Below, in pieces: positions 26,136 through 32,927 of a DNA stretch of 64,000 bases (positions within the stretch are counted from its first letter, which is position 1; each line of letters begins with the position of its first letter). The notes under the pieces are model-generated. The model made no database searches. It had not been told where the DNA came from and saw nothing but the letters and a program-made list of their open reading frames with translations. Source of the DNA: Planosporangium sp963837285 (GTDB lineage Bacteria; Actinomycetota; Actinomycetes; Mycobacteriales; Micromonosporaceae); contig CAWIMS010000001.1 of the NCBI GenBank assembly GCA_963837285.1, positions 2,480,001 to 2,544,000 of the forward strand, written 5' to 3'. A program made the translations under genes and the position numbers.

Positions 26136-28163
26136 GTGCGCAAATCGTTCACCGTCATCGTGGCGGCCATGGTTGTGGCGGCCGGCGGCGTATTGACCGG
26201 CTCGCTGGCCACCGTCACTGGGCCGCCGGGACCGGCGTACGCGCTCGAAAACGGCCTCGCGCGCACGCCACCGATGGGCTTCAACAACTGGAACGCCACC
26301 GGTTGCGCCATCGACGAGAGCCTCATCACCGCGACCGCCGACTTCTTCGTGAGCAGCGGGCTGAAGGCGGCCGGCTACCAGTACGTGAATGTCGACGACT
26401 GTTGGGCGGCGCCCGCCCGCGACCCGCAGACCGGACGCCTCGTGGCCGACCCGGTGCGCTTCTCGCACGGCATCAAGTGGCTCGCCGACTACGTGCACGC
26501 GCGCGGCCTGAAACTCGGCATCTACACCAGCGCCGGCACCCAGACCTGCGCGAAGACGATGCCCGGCGGGCTCGACCACGAGGAGATCGACGCCCAGACG
26601 TTCGCCGACTGGGGCGTCGACTACCTCAAGTACGACAACTGCAACAACGACAACCGGCCCGCCCTGGAGCGGTACCCGAAGATGCGCGACGCCCTGGCGA
26701 AGACCGGGCGGCCGATCGTCTTCAGCATCTGCGAGTGGGGCCAGAACAAGCCCTGGGAGTGGGGCGCCGACGTCGGCAACCTGTGGCGTACCACCGGCGA
26801 CATCAACGACAGCTTCGGCTCGATGGTGTCGATCCTCAAGGCCAACGCGCCGCTGGCCCCGGCCGCCGGCCCGGGGCACTGGAACGACCCCGACATGCTG
26901 GAGGTCGGCAACGGCGGGATGACCGACACCGAGTACCGCTCGCACTTCAGCCTGTGGGCGATGATGGCCGCGCCGTTGCTCATCGGGTCTGACCTGCGCA
27001 AGGCCACGCCCGCAACGATGACGATCCTGACCAACCGCGACGTCATCGCCGTCGACCAGGACCCGCTGGGCGTGCAGGCGCGCGTGGTGTCGCAAGTGGA
27101 CGGTAAGTGGGTCATGGCCAGGCCGCTCGCCGGTGGCGACGTGGCGGTGGCGCTGTTCAACGAGAACGACAACGCCACCACGATCGGCGTCGACGCGTCC
27201 GCCCTCGGGCTGCCGCAGCGCGACGGGTACACCATGCGCGATCTGTGGCAGCACCAGACCACCGAGACCGCCGGCACGATCTCGGCCGCCGTTCCCGCGC
27301 ACGGCACCGTCGTGTACCGGGTCGGCGCCGGCGACTGGTCGCAGTACCAGCCGGCCGTCTCCGTCGGCGCGGACCTCGCGCCGCCGGCACCGGGCATCCC
27401 GGGCGCCATCGCCCCGGCCGGCCGCCCGGTCGACGTGACCGTGACCGGCACCAACCGGGGCCGCGAGACGGTCTACGACGCGCGGCTCGCGCTCACCGCC
27501 CCGGCCGGCTGGACGGTGCAGGCGGTCCAGCCCGGACAGGCGCGCGTGCTCGGCACCGACGAGTCGCTCACCTCGGTCTGGCGGGTCACCCCGCCCGCCG
27601 GCACAAGTGCCGGCGAATACCCGCTGTCCGCGACACTCAGCCACGCGAACGGGTATCACGGCCGGCGGGTGGTCACCGGGACCATTCAGGTACGGGTACC
27701 GGCGCCGCCCCCGACCGGCACGGCCGACCTGTCCGACGTGCCGTGGGTGTTCGTCAGCAACGGGTACGGGCCGCCCGAGCACGACATGTCCAACGGCGGT
27801 CCGAAGGCCGGCGACGGGTTCCCGCTGACCATCAACGGCGTCGTGTACCCGAAGGGCATCGGCACCCACGCGCCCGCGCAGTTGGTGTTCTTTGTGGACG
27901 GTCGATGCAGCGGTCTCACCGTGGACGTGGGTATCGACGACGACCGGAACGACGCCCGGCAGACCGGGTCGACCACGTTCGAGATCTGGGCCGACGGGGT
28001 GAAGGTCACCGACAGCGGCCTGCGTACCTGGGCGGATCCGGCGCTGACCCTGTCGGCGAAGCTGACCGGGGCGAGGTACCTGAAGCTGGTGCTCACCGAT
28101 GCCGGCAACACCAACAGCTACGACCGCGGCGACTGGGCCGCCCCCCGCCTGACCTGCGCTTAG
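26136..28163 (+). CDS. Secreted GH27 alpha-galactosidase with NEW3 and NPCBM-like domains
   Basis: The 675-residue enzyme removes terminal alpha-galactose from oligosaccharides or galactomannan. After the signal peptide, the GH27 barrel opens with LARTPPMGFNNWN. The nucleophile is D167 in YLKYDNC and the acid/base D222 in LWRTTGDIND; DPDMLEVGNGGMT follows. A beta domain closes the catalytic part, then a NEW3-type domain (about 420-520) and a C-terminal NPCBM carbohydrate-binding module (LPLTINGVVYPKGIGTHAPAQLVF style, about 535-675). GTG 26136 is preferred because GGAGG lies 5 bp upstream; ATG 26124 is in frame but lacks a site. Palindrome copy 4 starts 7 bp after the stop. Confidence 0.93.
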   Translation: MRKSFTVIVAAMVVAAGGVLTGSLATVTGPPGPAYALENGLARTPPMGFNNWNATGCAIDESLITATADFFVSSGLKAAGYQYVNVDDCWAAPARDPQTGRLVADPVRFSHGIKWLADYVHARGLKLGIYTSAGTQTCAKTMPGGLDHEEIDAQTFADWGVDYLKYDNCNNDNRPALERYPKMRDALAKTGRPIVFSICEWGQNKPWEWGADVGNLWRTTGDINDSFGSMVSILKANAPLAPAAGPGHWNDPDMLEVGNGGMTDTEYRSHFSLWAMMAAPLLIGSDLRKATPATMTILTNRDVIAVDQDPLGVQARVVSQVDGKWVMARPLAGGDVAVALFNENDNATTIGVDASALGLPQRDGYTMRDLWQHQTTETAGTISAAVPAHGTVVYRVGAGDWSQYQPAVSVGADLAPPAPGIPGAIAPAGRPVDVTVTGTNRGRETVYDARLALTAPAGWTVQAVQPGQARVLGTDESLTSVWRVTPPAGTSAGEYPLSATLSHANGYHGRRVVTGTIQVRVPAPPPTGTADLSDVPWVFVSNGYGPPEHDMSNGGPKAGDGFPLTINGVVYPKGIGTHAPAQLVFFVDGRCSGLTVDVGIDDDRNDARQTGSTTFEIWADGVKVTDSGLRTWADPALTLSAKLTGARYLKLVLTDAGNTNSYDRGDWAAPRLTCA

Positions 28164-28170
28164 CCCTCGT

Positions 28171-28237
28171 GGCACAACTTCCCGGAAATAGTTGTCTTAG
28201 CATCCGGCTGAGGCCACAGTTTCCGGGAAGTTGTGAC
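28171..28237. repeat. Palindrome family A, copy 4
   Basis: The arms GGCACAACTTCCCGGAAATA... and ...TTTCCGGGAAGTTGTGAC pair imperfectly; the outer GATC is lost on the left. It fills the gap between two plus-strand genes. The right arm supplies the sequence just before the DUF488 start, including GGGAAG. Confidence 0.85.
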
Positions 28238-28241
28238 GATC

Positions 28242-28778
28242 ATGATCTTTACCGTCGGGCACGGGGCGCGGCCGATCGGGGCGTTCGTCGCGGTGCTGCG
28301 ATCCGCGCCGGTCGCCACGCTGCTCGACATCCGGCGGTTCCCCGGTTCCCGCCGGCACCCGCAGTTCGGCCGGGACGCGCTGGCGCTCGCGCTTGGCCAC
28401 GCGGGCGTGGCCTACGAGTGGTGGGGCGAGACGCTCGGCGGCCGGCGGTCGGGACGGCCCGGCTCCCGGCACACCGCGCTGCGCAACGTGGCCTTCGGCG
28501 GGTACGCCGACCACATGGACACCGAGGCGTTCCGCACCGCGGTCGACGAGGTGGTCCGCCGTGCGGGTACCGAACGGTTGGCGATCATGTGCGCGGAGAC
28601 CTCGTGGCGGCACTGCCACCGCATGCTGGTCGCCGACGCGCTGACCCTGCGGGGCGCGACGGTCGTGCACCTGCTCGATGTGGGCCGGCGGGAGGCGCAT
28701 GTGCTCCACCCGACGATGCGGGCGGAGGACGGCTGGCCGGTGTACGACCAGCCGGACACGCTTCCTGGACTGGCATAA
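28242..28778 (+). CDS. DUF488 family protein
   Basis: The 178-residue protein matches DUF488: FTVGHGARPIGAFVAVL at the start, LLDIRRFPGSRRHPQF, and a conserved C-terminal cysteine/histidine segment (IMCAETSWRHCHRMLVADAL). The family is widespread and uncharacterised; the conserved Cys and Arg suggest an enzyme. ATG 28242 is preferred, with GGGAAG at 28225-28230 inside the palindrome's right arm as the only ribosome-binding-like sequence. An in-frame GTG at 28233 is possible but too close to it. The iron box of the next gene begins just after the stop. Confidence 0.85.
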   Translation: MIFTVGHGARPIGAFVAVLRSAPVATLLDIRRFPGSRRHPQFGRDALALALGHAGVAYEWWGETLGGRRSGRPGSRHTALRNVAFGGYADHMDTEAFRTAVDEVVRRAGTERLAIMCAETSWRHCHRMLVADALTLRGATVVHLLDVGRREAHVLHPTMRAEDGWPVYDQPDTLPGLA

Positions 28779-28779
28779 T

Positions 28780-28796
28780 TTAGGTTAGCCTAACCT
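28780..28796. promoter_or_regulatory. DmdR/IdeR-type iron box
   Basis: TTAGGTTAGCCTAACCT matches the actinobacterial iron box (TTAGGTTAGGCTAACCTAA) at nearly every position and is palindromic around 28789. It ends 1 bp before the ATG of the next gene, so iron-loaded repressor would cover the start site. The transcript may be leaderless or start within the box. Confidence 0.88.
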
Positions 28797-28797
28797 C

Positions 28798-29268
28798 ATG
28801 GAGTCTCTCGGTCCGACGGCCGCCGAACGGGTCCGGTCCGTCCTCGCCGCCGCGGAATCGTTCGACCTGGTCGCCGGTGACCGGCGCAGTCGCCTGATCG
28901 GCCGGCACACGGTCGACGCGGAGGGCGACCTGATCGTGCAGCTGCCGGCGGACAGCGGGCTCGCCGCCGGTCTCGCGGGTGGGGTGGACGCGAGCGCGGA
29001 GTTCACCGACGTCGCGCCGGTCGCGCTGCGCAACCGGGTACGTGCCCAGCTCACCCTGGGTGGCCGGCTGCACGTGGTCGGCCGGCGTACCGGCGAGGGT
29101 GCGGACCCGGCCGGCACCGTCATCGCCCGCCTCGACCCGGCGTGTGTCCAGCTCATCGAGGGCGCCCGGTTCACGCTGGTCAACGTCGCCGAGGTACGGG
29201 TGGCGCAACCCGATCCACTGGCGACGCACGAGAACTCGATGCTCCTGCGCCGGCTCAACGCTCCTTGA
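28798..29268 (+). CDS. Iron-regulated PNPOx-like protein lacking the DUF2470 domain
   Basis: The 156-residue protein resembles the N-terminal flavin-reductase/PNPOx-like half of actinobacterial DUF2470 proteins (AERVRSVLAAAESFDLV, then DVAPVALRNRVRAQLTLGGRL, then ADPLATHENSMLLRRL in similar form). These are related to HugZ haem-iron utilisation proteins. Relatives usually have a further DUF2470 domain of 70-90 residues after LLxxL; here the frame stops there and palindrome copy 5 begins 10 bp later, suggesting truncation. The iron box directly before the ATG indicates expression when iron is scarce. A role in haem or siderophore iron is inference. Confidence 0.65.
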   Translation: MESLGPTAAERVRSVLAAAESFDLVAGDRRSRLIGRHTVDAEGDLIVQLPADSGLAAGLAGGVDASAEFTDVAPVALRNRVRAQLTLGGRLHVVGRRTGEGADPAGTVIARLDPACVQLIEGARFTLVNVAEVRVAQPDPLATHENSMLLRRLNAP

Positions 29269-29278
29269 TCGAAGCCTT

Positions 29279-29363
29279 GATCGGCACAACGTCCGCCAAC
29301 TTTACGGAAATAGTGGCCATAGCCGGGGGTTGAGGCAACAACTTCCGGGGAGTTGTGCCGATC
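29279..29363. repeat. Palindrome family A, copy 5 (degenerate)
   Basis: The ends are GATCGGCACAAC and GTTGTGCCGATC. The left arm is disrupted (GTCCGCCAACTTTACGGAAA...), giving a longer, poorly paired stem. It lies between two plus-strand genes and is the most decayed copy in the window. Confidence 0.78.
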
Positions 29364-29405
29364 GAGCCGCTGGCGCGGCTGATCCCGCTCTGGGAGGCTG
29401 ATGAC

Positions 29406-29774
29406 GTGATTGATCACGTGTCCATCCAGGTCCGCGACGTCCCGGCCAGCGCCGCCTTCTACGATGCCGTGCTCGCCCCGCTCGGCGGCAAGCGCATCCT
29501 CGAATTCGGTGACGCGATCGGGTACGGCACCGGGCGGCCGACGTTCTGGCTCGGCGCGACCACGACCGGCGGTGCGGCCCGCGAGGCGCACCTGGCGTTC
29601 CAGGCGTCGGACCGGGCTGCGGTCGTCGCGTTCCACGACGCCGCCATCGCCGCGGGAGCCGAGGTGCTGCACGCGCCCCGGATCTTCCCCGAGTACCACC
29701 CGACGTACTTCGGCGCGTTCGTCCGCGACCCGGACGGCAACAACGTCGAGGCAGTTTGCCACGAACCGGAGTGA
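29406..29774 (+). CDS. VOC-superfamily (glyoxalase-like) protein
   Basis: The 122-residue protein is a single VOC module: IDHVSIQVRDVPASAAFYDAVLAPLG at the start, a GxGRPTFWLG strand, EAHLAFQASDRAAVVAFHDAA, and the terminal FVRDPDGNNVEAVCHEPE with the metal-ligand Glu. The family includes glyoxalases, dioxygenases and resistance proteins, and the substrate cannot be inferred. GTG 29406 follows GGGAGG at good spacing. It ends 3 bp before the sulfite-oxidase-like gene, so the two are co-transcribed. Confidence 0.85.
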   Translation: MIDHVSIQVRDVPASAAFYDAVLAPLGGKRILEFGDAIGYGTGRPTFWLGATTTGGAAREAHLAFQASDRAAVVAFHDAAIAAGAEVLHAPRIFPEYHPTYFGAFVRDPDGNNVEAVCHEPE

Positions 29775-29777
29775 CAC

Positions 29778-30377
29778 ATGGGCATCGTTACCCCCGGCTT
29801 CACCGGACGGCGCCGCCCGGCTGACCAGAAGCTGCCGCCGGGGCAGTACCTGACCAGGGATTTCCCGGTGCTGTCCGCCGGCCCGACGCCGCGCATCCCG
29901 CTCGACAAGTGGGAGTTCACGATCACCACCGAGACCGGGGGCCGGCATTCCTGGTCCTGGTCGGAGCTGCTCGCTCTGCCGGCCGACGACGTGACCGTCG
30001 ACATCCACTGCGTGACCAAGTGGTCCAAGTTCGGCACCGGCTGGCGGGGCGTGCCGGTGGAGACGTTCTTCGAAGACGTCGAGACGGCCGCCGACTACGC
30101 GATGGTGCACTCGTACGGCGGGTACACGACGAACCTGCCGCTGGAGGACCTGCTCGACGGCAAGGCGTGGGTCGCGTACCGCTACGACGGCGAGGAGCTG
30201 CCACCACCGCACGGCGGGCCGGCCCGGCTGCTCGTGCCGCACCTGTACTTCTGGAAGTCGGCCAAGTGGGTGCACGGCCTCCAGATGATGCTCGAGGACG
30301 AGCCCGGGTTCTGGGAGAGCGTCGGCTACCACAACTACGGCGACCCATGGCGCGAGCAGCGGTATCAAGGCGACTGA
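29778..30377 (+). CDS. Sulfite-oxidase-like molybdopterin oxidoreductase (cytoplasmic)
   Basis: The 199-residue protein is the core molybdopterin domain of the sulfite oxidase/YedY superfamily. The molybdenum-ligating cysteine is C78 in DIHCVTKWSKFGTGWRGVPV. Further landmarks are HSYGGYTTNLPLEDLL, GGPARLLVPHLYFWKSAKWV and HNYGDPWREQRY. There is no Tat signal and no dimerisation domain, so it is a short cytoplasmic type. It overlaps a flavin reductase gene, which probably supplies or removes electrons. The substrate is unknown; sulfite is only one option for this family. Confidence 0.88.
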   Translation: MGIVTPGFTGRRRPADQKLPPGQYLTRDFPVLSAGPTPRIPLDKWEFTITTETGGRHSWSWSELLALPADDVTVDIHCVTKWSKFGTGWRGVPVETFFEDVETAADYAMVHSYGGYTTNLPLEDLLDGKAWVAYRYDGEELPPPHGGPARLLVPHLYFWKSAKWVHGLQMMLEDEPGFWESVGYHNYGDPWREQRYQGD

Positions 30378-31099
30378 CCTGGCGGGTGGCCCGCCTGGCC
30401 GAGACGCGTGTCGAGACGACGACCGCGAGGACCCTCGTGCTCGACGTCCCCGGCTGGCCCGGCCACCTCGCCGGCCAGCACGTCGACGTGCGGCTGACCG
30501 CCCCGGACGGGTACAGCACCCAGCGCAGCTACTCGATCGCCACCCCGTCCGACGGCGAGCGGGTGGAGCTGACCGTGCAGCAGGTGCCCGACGGCGAGGT
30601 GTCCCCGTACCTGACCGAGGTCTTCTCGGTCGGTGACCCGGTGGAGATCCGTGGCCCGGTCGGTGGCTGGTTCGTCTGGCGGGTCACCGATACCGCGCCG
30701 GTGCTGCTGGTGGCCGGCGGCTCCGGGATCGTACCGCTGATGGCGATGGTGCGCGCCCGGTCCGCCGCCGCCAGCCGGGTGCCGTTCCGGCTGGTGTACT
30801 CCGTGCGCACCCCCGACGACGGGTACTACACCGATGAGCTGCGCCGCCGGGTACGCGACGACAACGGGCTCGACGTGCGGTACCTCTACACCAGGCGTAC
30901 CCCCGAGGGCTGGCCCGAGCCGGCGCACCGGATCAACGTGCCGACGCTCAACACGCACGGCTGGCCGGCCGACTTCGCGCCGGCGTGCTTCGTGTGCGGG
31001 CCGACCGGGTTCGTCGAGACGGTGGCCGACATCCTGGTGGCGCTGGGCCACGACCCGCGCCGGATCAAGACCGAACGCTTCGGCCCGAGCGGAAACTGA
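30347..31099 (+). CDS. FAD/NAD(P)-binding ferredoxin-reductase-type protein
   Basis: The 250-residue protein has an FAD-binding barrel (RSYSIATPSDG, the RxYS motif) and a NAD(P) domain (VAGGSGIVPLMAM, then FVCGPTGFVETVADIL). It lacks a 2Fe-2S domain. ATG 30347 overlaps the end of the molybdoprotein gene by 31 bp; an in-frame GTG at 30386 is an alternative start. The overlap suggests a stoichiometric partner for the sulfite-oxidase-like protein, moving electrons between NAD(P)H and the molybdenum site, perhaps with the zinc-ribbon protein that follows. Confidence 0.87.
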   Translation: MARAAVSRRLTWRVARLAETRVETTTARTLVLDVPGWPGHLAGQHVDVRLTAPDGYSTQRSYSIATPSDGERVELTVQQVPDGEVSPYLTEVFSVGDPVEIRGPVGGWFVWRVTDTAPVLLVAGGSGIVPLMAMVRARSAAASRVPFRLVYSVRTPDDGYYTDELRRRVRDDNGLDVRYLYTRRTPEGWPEPAHRINVPTLNTHGWPADFAPACFVCGPTGFVETVADILVALGHDPRRIKTERFGPSGN

Positions 31100-31117
31100 C
31101 ACCCGGAGGCAGCTGGC

Positions 31118-31390
31118 ATGGAGGACAACTTCACCGACGGCAACATGCTCGCCGGACCGTTGCGCGAGCTGTTCGCGGTCGACGTCACCGTGGCGCGCGG
31201 CCGGTGCGCCGGCTGCGGGCGGGTGGACATCATCGCCGAACTTCGGGTGTACGCGCACGCGCCCGGCATGGTGGCGCGCTGCCCGAGTTGCGACTCGGTG
31301 GTGCTCCGGCTGGTCCGGACGCCCGACCGGGCCTGGCTCGACATGCGTGGCGCGGTGGCGCTGGAGGTGCCGCTGCCGCAGGGCGAGTGA
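31118..31390 (+). CDS. DUF6510 family zinc-ribbon protein
   Basis: The 90-residue protein has two CxxC pairs (RCAGCGRVD and RCPSCDSV) 27 residues apart, forming a probable zinc ribbon, plus a hydrophobic N-terminal helix (MLAGPLRELFAVDVT). It matches the small DUF6510 proteins that, as I recall, accompany this molybdoenzyme/reductase pair in actinobacteria. GGAGG precedes ATG 31118, 18 bp after the reductase stop. The function is not known. A strong hairpin terminates the operon. Confidence 0.78.
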   Translation: MEDNFTDGNMLAGPLRELFAVDVTVARGRCAGCGRVDIIAELRVYAHAPGMVARCPSCDSVVLRLVRTPDRAWLDMRGAVALEVPLPQGE

Positions 31391-31391
31391 T

Positions 31392-31422
31392 GGGAGGGTC
31401 CCCGGCGGGCGGGGACCCTCCC
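31392..31422. terminator. Bidirectional terminator hairpin
   Basis: GGGAGGGTCCCC and GGGGACCCTCCC (12-bp perfect arms) flank a 7-base loop, starting 1 bp after the DUF6510 stop and ending 7 bp before the convergent chitosanase remnant. Confidence 0.9.
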
Positions 31423-31429
31423 GCCGCCC

Positions 31430-31815
31430 TCAGCCGTTGACGAAGGCGGTCGCCGCCGCGGCGCCGACCTGGTCGATTGTGGCGTTGTTCTCGACCGGGT
31501 TGGGCACCTTGCCGGTGAAGACGATGTACGTGACACCGGAGTCAGTACCGCCGTTGGCCGGGTCGGGGTTGATGCCGAGCGCCTGCGCGGTGGCGTACGA
31601 CGCCTCACCGATGATGTCGTTCGGGCCCTCGTCGGCGAACACCGCGTACACGATCACGAAGTAGTGCGTGGAATCCGCCTGGAACGACTTGCCCTTCGAG
31701 GTCTCGAACGACGTCTGGCCCTGGTACCACGGATCGGCGCTGTGGTTGCAGTGGCTCGTGCTGACGCCGTCGCAGTCGATGTCCATGTCGGCCTTCCAGA
31801 AGAACGCCGAGCCGG
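31430..31815 (-). pseudogene. GH75 chitosanase remnant
   Basis: The frame contains GH75 sequence: SAFFWKADMDIDCDGVSTSHCN (with the catalytic Asp region), DPWYQGQTSFETSKGK, then FADEGPNDIIGEASYATAQALGI and GGTDSGVTYIVFTGK. The signal peptide and N-terminal part are missing: homology stops abruptly at about 31815 with no start codon. Between THYFVI and VYAVFADEG, about 25 residues normal for the family (the strand with FDY and the following loop) are absent, in frame. Intact GH75 enzymes hydrolyse chitosan outside the cell. This copy is a doubly deleted relic, although its 3' end and frame are preserved. Confidence 0.82.
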
Positions 31816-31857
31816 CGCGCGGTTGGGCCCGTCGCTGTGATTGGATCGGGTGCTGAA

Positions 31858-31882
31858 AGGACCGGTACGCGGTACCGGTCCT
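31858..31882. promoter_or_regulatory. Hairpin or operator between the GH75 remnant and the EamA gene
   Basis: AGGACCGGTAC and GGTACCGGTCCT are near-perfect 11-bp arms 2 bp apart, about 27 bp upstream of the EamA start. It could be an operator for that gene or a leftover terminator from sequence deleted together with the chitosanase 5' end. Confidence 0.5.
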
Positions 31883-31908
31883 GTCATGCGAGTGCCAGGG
31901 GAGGGCGA

Positions 31909-32838
31909 GTGTCACGGCGAGGCTGGATCCTGTTCGCGGCGATGTGCGTCATCTGGGGCATCCCGTACCTGCTCATCAAGGTCGGCGTCGGTGCGCTCAC
32001 GCCCGCGTCGCTGGTGCTCGTGCGCACCGGCCTGGCGGCCGTTCTCCTGCTGCCGATCGCCGCCGCCCGGGGCGAGCTGAAGGTGCTGCTGCCGCGCTGG
32101 AAGCCCCTTCTCGCGTACACGATCGCGGAGCTCGCGGTGCCGTGGCTGTGCCTGTCGAGTGCCGAGCAGCGGCTCAGCAGTTCGCTGGCCGGTCTGCTGG
32201 TCGCGGCGGTGCCGCTGGTCGGGGCGGTACTCGCCCGCGTCGCCGGCGGTGCGGAACGGCTCGGGGTACGCCGGCTGACCGGCCTGCTGGTTGGGCTCGG
32301 CGGGGTCGCCGCGCTGGTCTGGGGCGACTTCGGCGGCGGCAACGCGGTCGCGTTCGGCGAGATGGCGGTCGTGGCCATCGGGTACGCGCTGGGCCCGTTC
32401 ATCCTCTCCCGCAGCCTGTCCGACCTGCCCGGACTCGGGGTCGTCGCGGTGTCGCTGGTGGTCACGGCGGTGCTGTACCTGCCGGTCGGCGTCGCGCAGT
32501 TGCCGGCCCGGTGGCCGTCGGGACGGGTACTGGCCGCGATCCTTGTGCTGGCGCTGGTGTGTACGGCGATCGCGTTCCTGCTGTTCTTCGCGCTGATCGA
32601 CGAGGTCGGCCCGGTACGCGCGACCGTCATCACGTACGTGAACCCGGCCGTCGCGGTGGCGCTCGGGGTGGTGTTCCTCGACGAGCCGTTCACGGTGCGG
32701 ATCGCGGTCGCGTTCGTACTGATCCTGGGCGGCTCGGTGCTCGCCACCGGCCGGTCGCGCGAGGCGGGCGCCGGTGTACCGGAGCCGCAAGTCGCCCGGG
32801 TCCCTGGCGATCGCCTGGACACCGGTGCTCATCCATAA
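31909..32838 (+). CDS. EamA-family (DMT superfamily) transporter
   Basis: The 309-residue protein has about ten membrane segments in two EamA repeats, starting ILFAAMCVIWGIPYLLIKVGVGALTPASLVLVRTGLAAVLLLPIAA. The second repeat ends VITYVNPAVAVALGVVFLDEPFT, a typical EamA signature. Such proteins export or import small metabolites, often amino acids or nucleotide precursors; the substrate is unknown. GTG 31909 has GGGGAGGG upstream. The last 35 residues are a hydrophilic cytoplasmic tail. It is convergent with tex. Confidence 0.88.
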   Translation: MSRRGWILFAAMCVIWGIPYLLIKVGVGALTPASLVLVRTGLAAVLLLPIAAARGELKVLLPRWKPLLAYTIAELAVPWLCLSSAEQRLSSSLAGLLVAAVPLVGAVLARVAGGAERLGVRRLTGLLVGLGGVAALVWGDFGGGNAVAFGEMAVVAIGYALGPFILSRSLSDLPGLGVVAVSLVVTAVLYLPVGVAQLPARWPSGRVLAAILVLALVCTAIAFLLFFALIDEVGPVRATVITYVNPAVAVALGVVFLDEPFTVRIAVAFVLILGGSVLATGRSREAGAGVPEPQVARVPGDRLDTGAHP

Positions 32839-32901
32839 ACGCTGGTCGATATAACGCGCCGACGGGTTCCATTTCGCGTCAGATTGACCAACGTCTATTG
32901 G
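32833..32901. terminator. Loose palindrome between EamA and tex genes (family D, copy 2)
   Basis: CCATAAACGCTGGTCGATAT (32833-32852) pairs imperfectly with ATTGACCAACGTCTATTGG (to about 32901). The core GCTGGTCGAT/ATTGACCAACG resembles the outer arms at 15355-15421. It overlaps the EamA stop and lies between convergent genes. Confidence 0.5.
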
Positions 32902-32927
32902 GTGGCGTGGCGGCGGCGCGCCGGTAG

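Noticed and set aside
28233..28241. GTG 28233 as start of the DUF488 gene
   Set aside because: It lies only 2 bp from GGGAAG and inside the palindrome stem. ATG 28242 gives better spacing and the usual family start, although it cannot be excluded.
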